The position numbers and the translations under genes were made by a program. Positions 27,659 to 38,200 of a DNA stretch of 64,000 nucleotides are shown here, piece by piece. The notes beneath the pieces are model-generated. The model was not told the origin of the DNA and did no database searches. It saw only the letters and a program-made list of their open reading frames with translations. This DNA is from Streptomyces uncialis. GTDB taxonomy: Bacteria > Actinomycetota > Actinomycetes > Streptomycetales > Streptomycetaceae. Position 1 is the stretch's first letter; each line of letters starts with the position of its first letter. The stretch lies in assembly GCF_001905345.1 (NCBI RefSeq), contig NZ_LFBV01000002.1:1240001-1304000 (forward strand), written 5' to 3'.

Positions 27659-27950
27659 TCGGAGTCGGAACGGGGGCCGAAGCCATGGTGTCGCCTCGTT
27701 CGGCGCGTACGTCTCCCTGAGGGGTCTCCTCGATGCCGTCGTCGGTCAGATCGGGGAGGCCGAGGTCGGGCAGATCGATTTCGCCCATGAGGTCCGTGGG
27801 GTACGGGGGAATGTCTTCGTCGACGGGTACCACGCGAGCGACGGCGACGCCGTTCTTGGTGACGGTGATGGTCTCGCCACGTGCGGCGGCGGCGAGGATC
27901 TGTGAAGACTGCTGACTGAACTCACGGGCTGTGACTTCCATGTAGTGCAT
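27645..27950 (-). CDS. Phd/YefM-family antitoxin without a toxin gene
   Basis: 101 residues from the ATG at 27950 (a second in-frame ATG lies at 27941). The N-terminal half is a clear Phd/YefM domain: MEVTAREFSQQSSQILAAAARGETITVTKNGVAVARVVPV. Such antitoxins bind DNA as dimers and neutralise a partner toxin through the C-terminus. The C-terminus here departs from the family after EETPQG and runs on for about 20 residues. The place where a PIN or Doc toxin should follow is occupied by the opposing gene at 27221-27658. It looks like the relic of a toxin-antitoxin pair, or a solitary regulator. Confidence 0.75.
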   Translation of the reverse strand: MHYMEVTAREFSQQSSQILAAAARGETITVTKNGVAVARVVPVDEDIPPYPTDLMGEIDLPDLGLPDLTDDGIEETPQGDVRAERGDTMASAPVPTPISRR

Positions 27951-28002
27951 GTTGCTACCGCTGGGTCGGGCTGCTGCCGAGATGGTCACGCCCCTCACAC
28001 GC

Positions 28003-28046
28003 AAAACACCCCCCTGAACGCGTTTCCGCAGTTCAAGGGGGTGTTA
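28003..28046 (-). terminator. Rho-independent terminator of tRNA-Ser(CGA)
   Basis: Read on the minus strand, an ACACCCCC...GCG arm pairs with a CGC...GGGGGTGT arm around a GAAA tetraloop, with two single-base bulges, followed by TTTT. It sits 5 bp past the tRNA 3' end. Confidence 0.85.
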
Positions 28047-28050
28047 AAAG

Positions 28051-28135
28051 CGGTAGCGGAGGGATTTGAACCCTCGGTGACTTGCGCCACACTCGCTTTC
28101 GAGGCGAGCTCCTTCGGCCGCTCGGACACGCTACC
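28051..28135 (-). tRNA. tRNA-Ser(CGA)
   Basis: The acceptor arms GGTAGCG and CGCTACC pair exactly. The anticodon stem-loop reads CTCGC-CTCGAAA-GCGAG, giving anticodon CGA (codon UCG). A long variable arm and GGTTCAAAT T-loop are present. CCA is not encoded. Confidence 0.95.
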
Positions 28136-28197
28136 GGGAGAGACCTTACCCCAAGGTGGGGTGTGCGCCGAAATCGTTTGAGGGCCCGGGACCGGGG

Positions 28198-28662
28198 TCA
28201 GCGGTCGGAGCGGAAGAAGTCCGTGAGGAGGCGTCCGCACTCCTCCTCCAGGACGCCCGCGACGACCTCCGGGCGGTGGTTCAAGCGGCGGTCCCGTACG
28301 ACGTCCCAGAGCGAACCCGCCGCGCCCGCCTTCTCGTCCCGGGCGCCGTAGACCACCCGGTCCAGCCGGGACTGCACGATCGCGCCCGCGCACATCGTGC
28401 ACGGTTCGAGGGTGACGACCAGGGTGCAGTCGGTCAGCCGCCAGGCGCCCAGGGCCACGGCCGCGCGGCGGATGGCGACGATCTCCGCGTGGGCGGTGGG
28501 ATCACCGGTGGCCTCCCGGAGGTTGTGCCCCGTTCCGAGCACCGTGCCCGCCGGGCTCAGCACGACCGCGCCCACCGGGACGTCTCCGCCCACGAGCGCG
28601 GCCCGTGCCTCGTCCAGCGCGGTCCGCATGACCCGCTCCCACAACCCGCCCGTACCGTCCAC
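28198..28662 (-). CDS. tadA: tRNA-specific adenosine deaminase
   Basis: 154 residues of the zinc-dependent cytidine-deaminase fold. The catalytic motif HAE (His58, Glu60) and zinc cysteines PCTMC (Cys88, Cys91) are intact, and the C-terminus ECGRLLTDFFR is typical. TadA converts A34 to inosine in tRNA-Arg(ACG), whose gene is in this window at 6572. The GTG start at 28662 follows GGTTGGGG; an internal ATG (28629) is an alternative. The gene behind the next promoter-proximal partner (28795-29331) is cotranscribed by position. Confidence 0.92.
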   Translation of the reverse strand: MDGTGGLWERVMRTALDEARAALVGGDVPVGAVVLSPAGTVLGTGHNLREATGDPTAHAEIVAIRRAAVALGAWRLTDCTLVVTLEPCTMCAGAIVQSRLDRVVYGARDEKAGAAGSLWDVVRDRRLNHRPEVVAGVLEEECGRLLTDFFRSDR

Positions 28663-28794
28663 GACCCCAACCTACCGACCCGGGGTGACGGGATCAGTGG
28701 CCCCGGCGGGCCTGGTGGCGCGGAAGGAAGGTACGGGGTGCCGGGGTACGGGTGCCGCGTGGCCGCGGGTCGTACCCCGTACCGGGGCCGGCGG

Positions 28795-29331
28795 TCAGCG
28801 CACCGCTTCGAGTACCTCCGCCACCCCCAACGCGTCCGCGATCTCGCCGAGCGCGTCACCGGGTTCCAGCGCGCGCAGTTCCCTGGCGGAGACCCCGAAG
28901 TCGCCCAGCAGGTCCAGGTCCCCGAGCGGACCGGACGACACCGCGTCCCCGCCCTCCGGGGCTTCGTCGTCGGAGGACGAGGAGCTCTCCGGCTCCCCCT
29001 CCTCGGTACCGTCGAGGTCGAGCGCGTCGAGATCGACGTCGTCGTCCCCGGGCTCCCGTCCGATCAGCTCGTTCGTGAGGATCTCCCCGTACGAACTGCG
29101 CGCCGCGTTCGCGGCGTCCGACACGTAGATACGGGGGTCCTCCTCGCCGTCCACCCGGACGACCCCGAACCACGCGTCCTCCTGCTCGATGAAGACGAGA
29201 ACGCTGTCGTCGTCGATCGAGGCGTCGCGGGCCAGATCGGCCAGGTCCGACAGGGACTCCACATCGTCGAGCTCCGTGTCGCTCGCTTCCCACCCGTCTT
29301 CGGTGCGCGCGAGCAGTGCGGCGAAGTACAC
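28795..29331 (-). CDS. Putative tRNA adenosine deaminase-associated protein
   Basis: 178 residues, very acidic. MYFAALLARTEDGWEASDTELDDVESLSDLADLARD at the start, and VLVFIEQEDAWFGVVRVDGEEDPRIYVSD followed by SSYGEILTNELIG, are the marks of the actinobacterial protein family found next to tadA. An Asp/Glu/Ser-rich insertion (about 105-140) is followed by a helical C-terminus (DFGVSARELRALEPGDALGEIADALG). The role is unproven; the constant pairing with tadA suggests a link to deamination or its regulation. It lies 132 bp upstream of tadA on the same strand. Confidence 0.85.
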   Translation of the reverse strand: MYFAALLARTEDGWEASDTELDDVESLSDLADLARDASIDDDSVLVFIEQEDAWFGVVRVDGEEDPRIYVSDAANAARSSYGEILTNELIGREPGDDDVDLDALDLDGTEEGEPESSSSSDDEAPEGGDAVSSGPLGDLDLLGDFGVSARELRALEPGDALGEIADALGVAEVLEAVR

Positions 29332-29693
29332 CGTGACTCTCCCACTGGTCTGAGGCGTGCCGCTTGGGGTTCCCCCCGGCGGAGGTTGTGGGCGGGCCGT
29401 GCGGTGCGAGTGCCCCGCCCAATCGGAATCGTGGCAGAAACCACGGCCCGAGGAGAGGTGTTCCGGGGCCTGTGTGCGCGTCGCGTCCTCCGCGCGGGGG
29501 CTTCGCCACCCCGCGACCGTCCCGTACGACCGCCCCCACGCGCCCCCCGCACGCCTGCCCGGGGCCGTCGGTCCCAGGGCCCGGACGGCCCGGCGCCCCC
29601 TGCCGGGGCCCCGGGAAAGGCACCGGCGAGGCCGCCGGATCGATACCGGAACGTGTCCGGTGTCACTTCCTCACCATTCGCGCGCCGCGCGCG
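29332..29693. other. Gene-free stretch
   Basis: About 360 bp between the deaminase-associated gene and a small basic protein gene, both on the minus strand. The left part must hold the promoter of the deaminase operon. No gene, repeat or strong hairpin stands out. Confidence 0.4.
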
Positions 29694-29891
29694 TCACTGC
29701 GTGCGGAATGTCCGGTTGCGCATCGCCTGGCGCATTCGCTGCGCCCGGGCGCGGCGCGGCTGCACCCGGCGTCTCAGCTCCCGCGCCTCGGTCAGTTCAC
29801 GCAGGAACTGGGCGCGGCGCCTTCGGCGTTCGGCGTCCGTCCAGCGGTCGCTCCCGGCGTCTTCCCCGCCTCGCGGGGCCCGCTCAGGCAT
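29694..29891 (-). CDS. Small highly basic protein
   Basis: 65 residues, about a third of them Arg or Lys, with a helical stretch TDAERRRRRAQFLRELTEARELRRRVQPRRARAQRMRQAM. Such a composition suits nucleic-acid or ribosome binding, but there is no recognisable motif. The ATG at 29891 follows GGGGGTGT. It is divergent from upp, with 114 bp between, a position where streptomycetes often have a small hypothetical gene. Moderate confidence that it is real. Confidence 0.5.
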   Translation of the reverse strand: MPERAPRGGEDAGSDRWTDAERRRRRAQFLRELTEARELRRRVQPRRARAQRMRQAMRNRTFRTQ

Positions 29892-30005
29892 CGGTCACAC
29901 CCCCAAGGGGCCCTGGTGGGCCCCGGTCGGTCCCTCCCACTTTCCCCCGGTCGGCGGTTTTGATGCCAGCACGGAGGGCACGGAGGCCCGGTTACTGTGG
30001 TGGAC

Positions 30006-30641
30006 ATGCGTCTCCACGTCGTCGACCACCCGCTGGTCGCCCACAAGCTCACCACCCTGCGCGACCGTCGTACGGACTCCGCCACCTTCCGGCGTCTCGC
30101 CGACGAGCTGGTCACCCTGCTCGCCTACGAGGCGACCCGCGATGTGCGGACCGAGCAGGTCGACATCGAGACGCCCGTCTGCGCGACCACCGGCGTCAAG
30201 CTCTCCCACCCCCGCCCCCTGGTCGTGCCGATCCTGCGGGCCGGTCTCGGCATGCTCGACGGGATGGTCCGGCTGCTGCCCACGGCCGAGGTCGGGTTCC
30301 TCGGCATGATCCGGGACGAGGAGACGCTCCAGGCGTCGACCTACGCCACCCGGATGCCCGACGACCTGTCCGGGCGCCAGGTGTACGTACTGGACCCGAT
30401 GCTGGCGACCGGCGGCACGCTCGTCGCCGCGGTCCAGGAGCTGATGCGGCGCGGCGCCGACGATGTGACCGCCGTCGTGCTGCTCGCCGCGCCCGAGGGC
30501 GTGGAGATCATGGAGCGGGATCTCGCGGGCGTCCCGGTCACCGTCGTGACGGCGTCCGTGGACGAGCGGCTCAACGAGAACGGGTACATCGTCCCGGGTC
30601 TCGGTGACGCGGGCGACCGGATGTACGGCGCGGCTGAATAG
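30006..30641 (+). CDS. upp: Uracil phosphoribosyltransferase
   Basis: 211 residues, standard length. Family motifs: [10 protein letters not shown], the PRPP loop [12 protein letters not shown], and the C-terminal uracil-binding [15 protein letters not shown]. It salvages uracil to UMP using PRPP. The ATG at 30006 has no ribosome site; TACTGT ends 7 bp upstream and looks like a -10 element, so a leaderless mRNA is plausible. Single-gene transcription unit by position. Confidence 0.95.
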   Translation: MRLHVVDHPLVAHKLTTLRDRRTDSATFRRLADELVTLLAYEATRDVRTEQVDIETPVCATTGVKLSHPRPLVVPILRAGLGMLDGMVRLLPTAEVGFLGMIRDEETLQASTYATRMPDDLSGRQVYVLDPMLATGGTLVAAVQELMRRGADDVTAVVLLAAPEGVEIMERDLAGVPVTVVTASVDERLNENGYIVPGLGDAGDRMYGAAE

Positions 30642-30934
30642 CCGTCGCATGGCCCCCCGCGTAGCCCCCCTGCGCGTTGGACCGGGTTCCAGGGTGTTGC
30701 CCGGGGTGCCCGGGGTGCGGTGGGTTCACGAGGTGCGTGCGTTGCCCGGGGTGCGTGCGTGGGTGCGCGGGGTTCAGGGCCTGGCTGTCCTGAACCCGTT
30801 CCCGGGCGGCCCGGTCTTCCGCGCGGGCGTGATCCCGGGCTCCTCGGCCCCGGTCCCCTCCGCGTGCGTGACCCCGGCGGGACGGTTCCCGCACGGGGTC
30901 GGAACGGGACGACGGGGACGGTTCCCGGGCCGGG

Positions 30935-31585
30935 TCAGCAGGACGACGGGGTGGGTGCCGGGCTCGGGGACGCGAGGGCGGACAGGGCCTGGGTCGCGGC
31001 GGCCTGCGGGGTCAGCTTGGTGAACGCCGTGCCGAGGATGAGGTCGACATCGCCCGCGCCCCGCGCGTCCGTCCGCTGCTGCGCGCCCGCGAGCTGCGTC
31101 GCGAGGACCGGCAGCGCGCCCCGCTCGGAGGTCTTCGCCCCGACCACCAGCCCGGGTCCCGGCACCTTCTTGTCGAACTCCTTCGGGGCGTTCCCGACCT
31201 GACCGATGGCAAAGCCGCGTTTGCGCAGTTCGTCGGCGGTCTTCTTGGCCAGCCCGCTGCGCGGGGTCGCGTTGAGGACGTTGACCTTTATCCCGGCGGG
31301 CCGCGGCAGGGCCTTGCCCGTCCGGCTCGCGACGTCCGCGGACCGGCCGGGGGACGGCTTCGCCGAGGGCGCGCATCCGGCGCCGGCCGCCGACGCCTTG
31401 CCGCCGTCGCCCGTGAAGACGCCGACGAGCTGGAGGGTGCCCCAGCCGATCACGCCCAGGGCCACGACGGACGCGACGCACACGGAGACGATCCAGCCGC
31501 GTCGGCGTCCCCGGCGCATACGGGGATATCTTTCCCCGGTGATGCGGTACTGACCGCCCATGCCGGGGGGTGTGAGCATGCTCAT
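30935..31585 (-). CDS. Membrane-anchored LytR_C domain protein
   Basis: 216 residues. A short cytoplasmic N-terminus ending in Arg-rich RMRRGRRRG precedes one membrane helix (WIVSVCVASVVALGVIGWGTLQLVGVF). After a flexible linker, the LytR_C domain (about 100-200) shows KVNVLNATPRSGLAKKTADELRKRGFAIGQVGN. The domain is found at the C-terminus of LytR-CpsA-Psr cell-wall ligases and alone in actinobacteria; its role outside the membrane is unclear. The start at 31585 gives the usual N-terminus; the frame is open to 31651. An AT-rich palindrome lies 38 bp upstream. Confidence 0.82.
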   Translation of the reverse strand: MSMLTPPGMGGQYRITGERYPRMRRGRRRGWIVSVCVASVVALGVIGWGTLQLVGVFTGDGGKASAAGAGCAPSAKPSPGRSADVASRTGKALPRPAGIKVNVLNATPRSGLAKKTADELRKRGFAIGQVGNAPKEFDKKVPGPGLVVGAKTSERGALPVLATQLAGAQQRTDARGAGDVDLILGTAFTKLTPQAAATQALSALASPSPAPTPSSC

Positions 31586-31622
31586 GTGCGCAGCGTAGTG
31601 CTGCGCGGCGATGATGCCTACT

Positions 31623-31634
31623 AAATGATCATTT
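31623..31634 (-). promoter_or_regulatory. AT-rich 12-bp palindrome upstream of the LytR_C gene
   Basis: AAATGATCATTT is a perfect palindrome, striking in DNA of this GC content, located 38-49 bp before the start at 31585. It could overlap a promoter -10 or be a regulator site. Confidence 0.45.
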
Positions 31635-31674
31635 GCTGAGGGCCGGTCCAACCCGAAAGGGCCAACGGCCTTGG

Positions 31675-31830
31675 GCGGACCGGCTCAGTCCACCACGGGC
31701 GACCGGCTCGTCCACGAGGGGCGGGACGCGATCGTGCACCGGGTGCGGACCGGATCGTCCGCCATGAGGGGGCCCGGTCGTCGCCGTGAGCGGTTCCGAT
31801 CGGCCACTGTGAGCGGACCGGCTCAGTCCA
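31675..31830. repeat. 18-bp direct repeat flanking a 120-bp spacer
   Basis: GCGGACCGGCTCAGTCCA occurs at 31675-31692 and 31813-31830. The second copy ends inside the 3' end of the gene at 31823-32119. Confidence 0.75.
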
Positions 31831-32119
31831 TTTCCAGCACGCGGGCGTGCAGCACCTGCCGCTGCTGGAGTGCGGCCCGGACCGCCCGGTGCAGCCCGTC
31901 CTCCAGGTACAGATCGCCCCGCCACTTCACGACATGCGCGAAGAGGTCGCCGTAGAAGGTCGAGTCCTCGGCGAGGAGCGTCTCCAGATCGAGCTGGCCC
32001 TTGGTGGTCACGAGCTGATCGAGGCGGACCGGACGCGGTGCGACGTCCGCCCACTGCCGGGTGCTTTCCCGGCCGTGGTCGGGGTATGGCCGGCCGTTTC
32101 CGATGCGCTTGAAGATCAC
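31823..32119 (-). CDS. Conserved small protein with ParB-like motif
   Basis: 98 residues: MIFKRIGNGRPYPDHG, then PRPVRLDQLVTTKGQLDLETLLAED and WRGDLYLEDGLHRAVRAALQQRQVLHARVLEM. The order 'V-x-L-D-x-L...D-G-x-H-R-x-x-A-A' resembles the core of ParB/sulfiredoxin-like domains (inference from the DGLHRAVRAA segment). It is divergent from the HerA-like ATPase, with 122 bp between. The role is unknown; high conservation in streptomycetes is expected from the compact, ungapped sequence. Confidence 0.7.
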   Translation of the reverse strand: MIFKRIGNGRPYPDHGRESTRQWADVAPRPVRLDQLVTTKGQLDLETLLAEDSTFYGDLFAHVVKWRGDLYLEDGLHRAVRAALQQRQVLHARVLEMD

Positions 32120-32241
32120 ACGGAAAGCCTACCGGCCAAGCCTCTCCGGGCGCAGCCTCGGCGGGGCAGTGCGAGTGTGGTGCATAACGCCCTTAACGGT
32201 ACGGACCGGTACCACTGGGGCCGGGGACAGGGGCCTGAACC

Positions 32242-33900
32242 ATGAGTGACAGCGTGCCGGAGCCCGCCGGGACCGCCGGGTCGGCCGTCAAGGACATCGT
32301 TGCCGGGTACTCCTTCACCGGCCCCGCGCTCGACCTCGGGGCGCTGCTGTGGGACGGCCGCGCGGTCCCGGAGGCGCAGATCCGGGTGCCGCTCGGCATG
32401 CTCAACCGGCACGGGCTGGTCGCGGGCGCCACCGGTACGGGCAAGACGAAGACCCTCCAGCTCATCGCCGAACAGCTGTCCGCGCAGGGCGTCCCCGTGT
32501 TCCTGGCGGATGTGAAGGGCGATGTCTCCGGGATCTCCGAGCCGGGTGAGGCGGGGGAGCGGGTCACCGCGCGGGCCGGGGAGGTGGGGCAGCGGTGGGA
32601 GGCGGGCGGCTGTCCGGCCGAGTTCTACGCGCTGGGCGGGATCGGGCACGGCGTCCCGGTCCGCGCCACGGTCACCAGCTTCGGTCCTGTGCTGCTGTCG
32701 AAGGTGCTCCAGCTGAACCGGACCCAGGAGCAGTCCCTCGGGCTGGTCTTCCACTACGCCGACGGCAAGGGCCTCGAACTCGTCGACCTGAAGGATCTGC
32801 GGGCGGTCGTCGCCTTCCTGGTCTCGGACGAGGGCAGGGCCGAACTGAAGGGGATCGGCGGGCTGTCGGCCGCGACCGCCGGGGTGATCCTGCGTTCGCT
32901 GACCGCCTTCGAACAGCAGGGCGCCTCGGCGTTCTTCGGGGAGCCGGAGTTCGACACGGGTGAGCTGCTGCGGACCGCGGACGGGCTCGGGGTGGTGTCC
33001 CTGCTCGAACTGTCCGCCGTCCAGGACCGGCCGCAGCTCTTCTCCACGTTCCTGATGTGGCTCCTCGCGGACCTCTACCACGACCTTCCCGAGGTCGGGG
33101 ACCTCGACCGGCCGAAGCTGGTGTTCTTCTTCGACGAGGCGCATCTGCTGTTCAGCGACGCGTCCAAGGCGTTCCTGGAGGCGATCACGCAGACCGTGCG
33201 GCTGATTCGCTCGAAAGGGGTGGGGGTGTTCTTCGTGACCCAGACGCCGAAGGACGTACCGGCCGAGGTGCTGGGGCAGCTCGGCAACCGGGTGCAGCAC
33301 GCGCTGCGGGCGTTCACCCCCGACGACCAGAAGGCGCTGCGCGCCACGGTGCGGACGTTCCCCGACTCCCCGTACGACCTGGAGGAGGTGCTGACCGCGC
33401 TCGGCACGGGCGAGGCGGTGGTCACCGTCCTCAGCGAGAACGGCGCGCCGACCCCGGTCGCCGCGACCCGGCTGCGGGCCCCGGAGTCCCTGATGGGACC
33501 GCTGGACCCGGCGGCGCTGGACGCGGCGGTGACGGGGTCCGCGCTGTACGGGCGTTACGCGGAGGCGGTGGACCGGGAGTCGGCGTTCGAGCGGCTGGCC
33601 GCACGGGGAGCCGAGGGCTCGGGGCGGGAGCCGGGGCCTGGTCCGGGGCCTGGTCCTGGGCCTGAGTCGGGCTCGGGCTCGGGTCCGGGTCCGGGTGGGG
33701 AGTCGTCGGGGTCCGGGTCCGGGTCGGCGTCGGACCGGGAGTCGGCTCGGGGGAAGGGGGCGGCGGCCGGGCGGGCGGACCCGTCGCTGGTGGAGCAGGT
33801 GGTGGGGAGCGGGGTGTTCAAGTCCCTGGCGCGGTCCGTCGGCACCCAGCTGGGGCGGGAGATCAGCCGCTCGCTGTTCGGCACGGCCCGCAGACGGTGA
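32242..33900 (+). CDS. HerA-like P-loop ATPase (DUF853 family)
   Basis: 552 residues. Walker A GATGTGKT (62-69), Walker B LVFFFDEAHLLF (about 293-304), and GVGVFFVTQTPKDVPAEVLGQLGNRVQHALRAFTPDDQKAL with the Arg finger region follow the HerA/FtsK-superfamily plan. HerA-type ATPases translocate DNA or act in defence and repair; the stand-alone DUF853 type has no settled role. A Gly/Pro/Ser repeat (nt about 33630-33730) is inserted before the conserved C-terminal helix VVGSGVFKSLARSVGTQLGREISRSLFGTARRR. No NurA nuclease is nearby. It probably acts in the cytoplasm as a hexamer. Confidence 0.85.
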   Translation: MSDSVPEPAGTAGSAVKDIVAGYSFTGPALDLGALLWDGRAVPEAQIRVPLGMLNRHGLVAGATGTGKTKTLQLIAEQLSAQGVPVFLADVKGDVSGISEPGEAGERVTARAGEVGQRWEAGGCPAEFYALGGIGHGVPVRATVTSFGPVLLSKVLQLNRTQEQSLGLVFHYADGKGLELVDLKDLRAVVAFLVSDEGRAELKGIGGLSAATAGVILRSLTAFEQQGASAFFGEPEFDTGELLRTADGLGVVSLLELSAVQDRPQLFSTFLMWLLADLYHDLPEVGDLDRPKLVFFFDEAHLLFSDASKAFLEAITQTVRLIRSKGVGVFFVTQTPKDVPAEVLGQLGNRVQHALRAFTPDDQKALRATVRTFPDSPYDLEEVLTALGTGEAVVTVLSENGAPTPVAATRLRAPESLMGPLDPAALDAAVTGSALYGRYAEAVDRESAFERLAARGAEGSGREPGPGPGPGPGPESGSGSGPGPGGESSGSGSGSASDRESARGKGAAAGRADPSLVEQVVGSGVFKSLARSVGTQLGREISRSLFGTARRR

Positions 33901-34067
33901 TCCGGGGGCGGTGACCTCCGGGTGGTGAGCTCCGGTGGGCGAGGCGTGCACGGTGGACGGCGACCTGTGGACCGTGGGCATGCCGGGTGGGGTGACGCCG
34001 GGTGGGCGTGCCGGGCCGGGTGAGGTGCCGGGGTGCCGGGGCCGGTGGGGGGCGGCATCATCGTCGT

Positions 34068-34655
34068 ATGGATGCGAATCTTCGTCTCGCGCAGCAGCCC
34101 GACGCCGACGCGCTGCTGGGGCGCAGCCCGCTGGCCGCGCTGGTGGGCATGCTGCTGGATCAGCAGGTGCCCATGGAATGGGCCTTCGCGGGGCCGTACA
34201 CGATCGCGGAACGGCTGGGCGGGGACGATCTCGACGCACGGGAGATCGCCGCGTACGAGCCGGAGGCGTTCGCCGCGCTGCTGTCCGCGAAGCCCGCGGT
34301 GCACCGGTATCCCGGGTCGATGGCCAAGCGGGTGCAGCAGCTCTGCCAGTACCTCGTGGAGCACTACGACGGTGATGCCGCGGCGGTGTGGGAGGGCGTC
34401 GGCGGCGGGAAGGAGCTGCTGAAGCGGCTCCAGGACCTGCCGGGGTTCGGCAAGCAGAAGGCCCAGATCTTCCTCGCGCTGCTCGGCAAGCAGCTCGGGG
34501 TGCGCCCCACGGGCTGGCGCGAGGCCGCCGGGGCGTACGGGGAGCAGGGGGCGTACCGGTCGGCGGCGGACATCACCGGGCCGGAGTCGCTGGCGAAGGT
34601 CCGCGCGCACAAGCAGGAGCTCAAGGCGGCGAAGAAAGCCCGGAAGCCCCTGTGA
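34068..34655 (+). CDS. HhH-GPD-type base-excision repair protein
   Basis: 195 residues. ALVGMLLDQQVPMEWAFAGPYTIAERLG at the N-terminus and the helix-hairpin-helix LKRLQDLPGFGKQKAQIFLALLGKQLG match the HhH-GPD DNA-glycosylase superfamily. There is no iron-sulfur cluster loop. The catalytic Asp expected soon after the hairpin is not obvious, so substrate and activity are open. The ATG at 34068 was chosen because the conserved part starts there; the upstream frame is low-complexity GC repeats. It may be cotranscribed with the HerA-like gene 167 bp upstream. Confidence 0.82.
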   Translation: MDANLRLAQQPDADALLGRSPLAALVGMLLDQQVPMEWAFAGPYTIAERLGGDDLDAREIAAYEPEAFAALLSAKPAVHRYPGSMAKRVQQLCQYLVEHYDGDAAAVWEGVGGGKELLKRLQDLPGFGKQKAQIFLALLGKQLGVRPTGWREAAGAYGEQGAYRSAADITGPESLAKVRAHKQELKAAKKARKPL

Positions 34656-34784
34656 CACGGCGGCCGTGGCCGGGTGTCGCAAGGGCTTCCGGGAAGAGTC
34701 GGCGGAACCGGGCTGAGAGCCGCCACAGTCCGGGTCCGCCATCTGGCGCATGTCCCACTGGGAAGGGACATGCGTCCACCCCCG

Positions 34785-35519
34785 TCAGTCCGGACGCCAG
34801 TACCCGAGGGCCTTGACGCGCGGTCTGGGTACCGACAGCTCCTTGCGCAGGTACGCCGTGAGGGACCGTGTGGTGACGGTGTCGCAGGCGACCCAGACGA
34901 AGTAGTCGTCGGTGTCCCGGTGTTTCCCGAGGAGGTCCGGGAGGGTGGACCGGACCTCCTCCATGAGCCCGCCGCCGCCGCGCGCGACCGTACGCAGGTC
35001 GTGCCGCGCCGGATCGAGCCGCATCGGCAGCCGGGCGTCGAGCGGATGCGAGGTCTCGTACCAGACGGTCGCGGGAACCTCGCCCAGCTCGTCGAGCAGG
35101 GAGTTGATCGCGGGCAGCGACGCGGCGTCGCCGACCACGTAGAGATGGGAGGGCGGTGGATCGGGCGTGGTGAAGTCCGAGCCGTGCACGGTCGCCTCGA
35201 TGGTGTCGCCCTCGCGGGCGGCGCGGGCCCAGTCGCTCGCGGGACCTTCGTGGAGCACGAACTCCAGGCTGAAGGTGCCCTTGTCCGGGTCCGGGTCCAC
35301 GAGGGTGTAGCCGCGCTGGTGCGGCTTGCCCGCCTTGCTGAACCAGAGCCGTACCCACATGGTGGGGTGGACCCCGGTGACCGCGAGCATGCCGCCGTCC
35401 GTGACGTGGATCCTGCGGAAGCGGTCGTTGACCACCTCGGTGCCGGTCACGGTGAGGACGAAGTCCTTGCTCCGGAGCAGCTTGAGAACGGCACCTTCCC
35501 AGCCCCGCTCCATCACCAC
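34785..35519 (-). CDS. Siderophore-interacting FAD-dependent ferric reductase
   Basis: 244 residues, SIP family. The FAD-binding motif region HQRGYTLVDPDPDKGTFSLEFVLH, the NAD(P)H domain HLYVVGDAASLPAINSLLDEL and the C-terminal DDYFVWVACDTVTTRSLTAYLRKEL are all present. These cytoplasmic enzymes reduce ferric siderophores to release iron. A perfect iron box sits at 35570-35588, about 50 bp upstream of the ATG, so iron-replete repression by a DmdR/IdeR-type protein is expected. It is convergent with the HhH-GPD gene, and the UvrA-like gene upstream ends 113 bp away on the same strand. Confidence 0.92.
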   Translation of the reverse strand: MVMERGWEGAVLKLLRSKDFVLTVTGTEVVNDRFRRIHVTDGGMLAVTGVHPTMWVRLWFSKAGKPHQRGYTLVDPDPDKGTFSLEFVLHEGPASDWARAAREGDTIEATVHGSDFTTPDPPPSHLYVVGDAASLPAINSLLDELGEVPATVWYETSHPLDARLPMRLDPARHDLRTVARGGGGLMEEVRSTLPDLLGKHRDTDDYFVWVACDTVTTRSLTAYLRKELSVPRPRVKALGYWRPD

Positions 35520-35569
35520 TCCCCTCGCCGGTCGCCCCCGGTGGCACTTCTGCCCCCGGCGTCTGTTGG

Positions 35570-35588
35570 TTAGGTTAGCCTAACCTAA
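35570..35588 (-). promoter_or_regulatory. Iron box (DmdR1/IdeR operator)
   Basis: TTAGGTTAGCCTAACCTAA is a perfect 19-bp palindrome matching the actinobacterial iron-box consensus. It lies upstream of the siderophore-interacting gene. Confidence 0.92.
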
Positions 35589-35632
35589 AGCGATTTGGCG
35601 AGGGGTTCGCCGCGTGTCGTTCAGGAAGTCGT

Positions 35633-38080
<2,448 letters not shown>

Positions 38081-38140
38081 GACTCTCCTCGGGCGCCCAG
38101 GGGCTGTCGTCGACATGGTTCAGAAATCTCCGTGGATACT

Positions 38141-38183
38141 CTGTACGTCGTACAGGATACACAGTACTGCATACGATGTACGC
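38141..38183. promoter_or_regulatory. Palindromes in the UvrA-like / TetR divergent promoter
   Basis: CTGTACGTCGTACAG (38141-38155) is a perfect 7-1-7 palindrome, and TGCATAC-GAT-GTACGCA (about 38168-38184) is a near-perfect one. Both lie between the divergent starts at 38080 and 38201 and share the GTACG core with the site before the exporter at 9969. Likely TetR operators. Confidence 0.65.
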
Positions 38184-38200
38184 AGATGGAGTTGGTGGAC

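Noticed and set aside
27645..27950. Complete toxin-antitoxin module
   Set aside because: Only the antitoxin half is visible; no PIN, Doc or RelE-like frame adjoins it on either strand.
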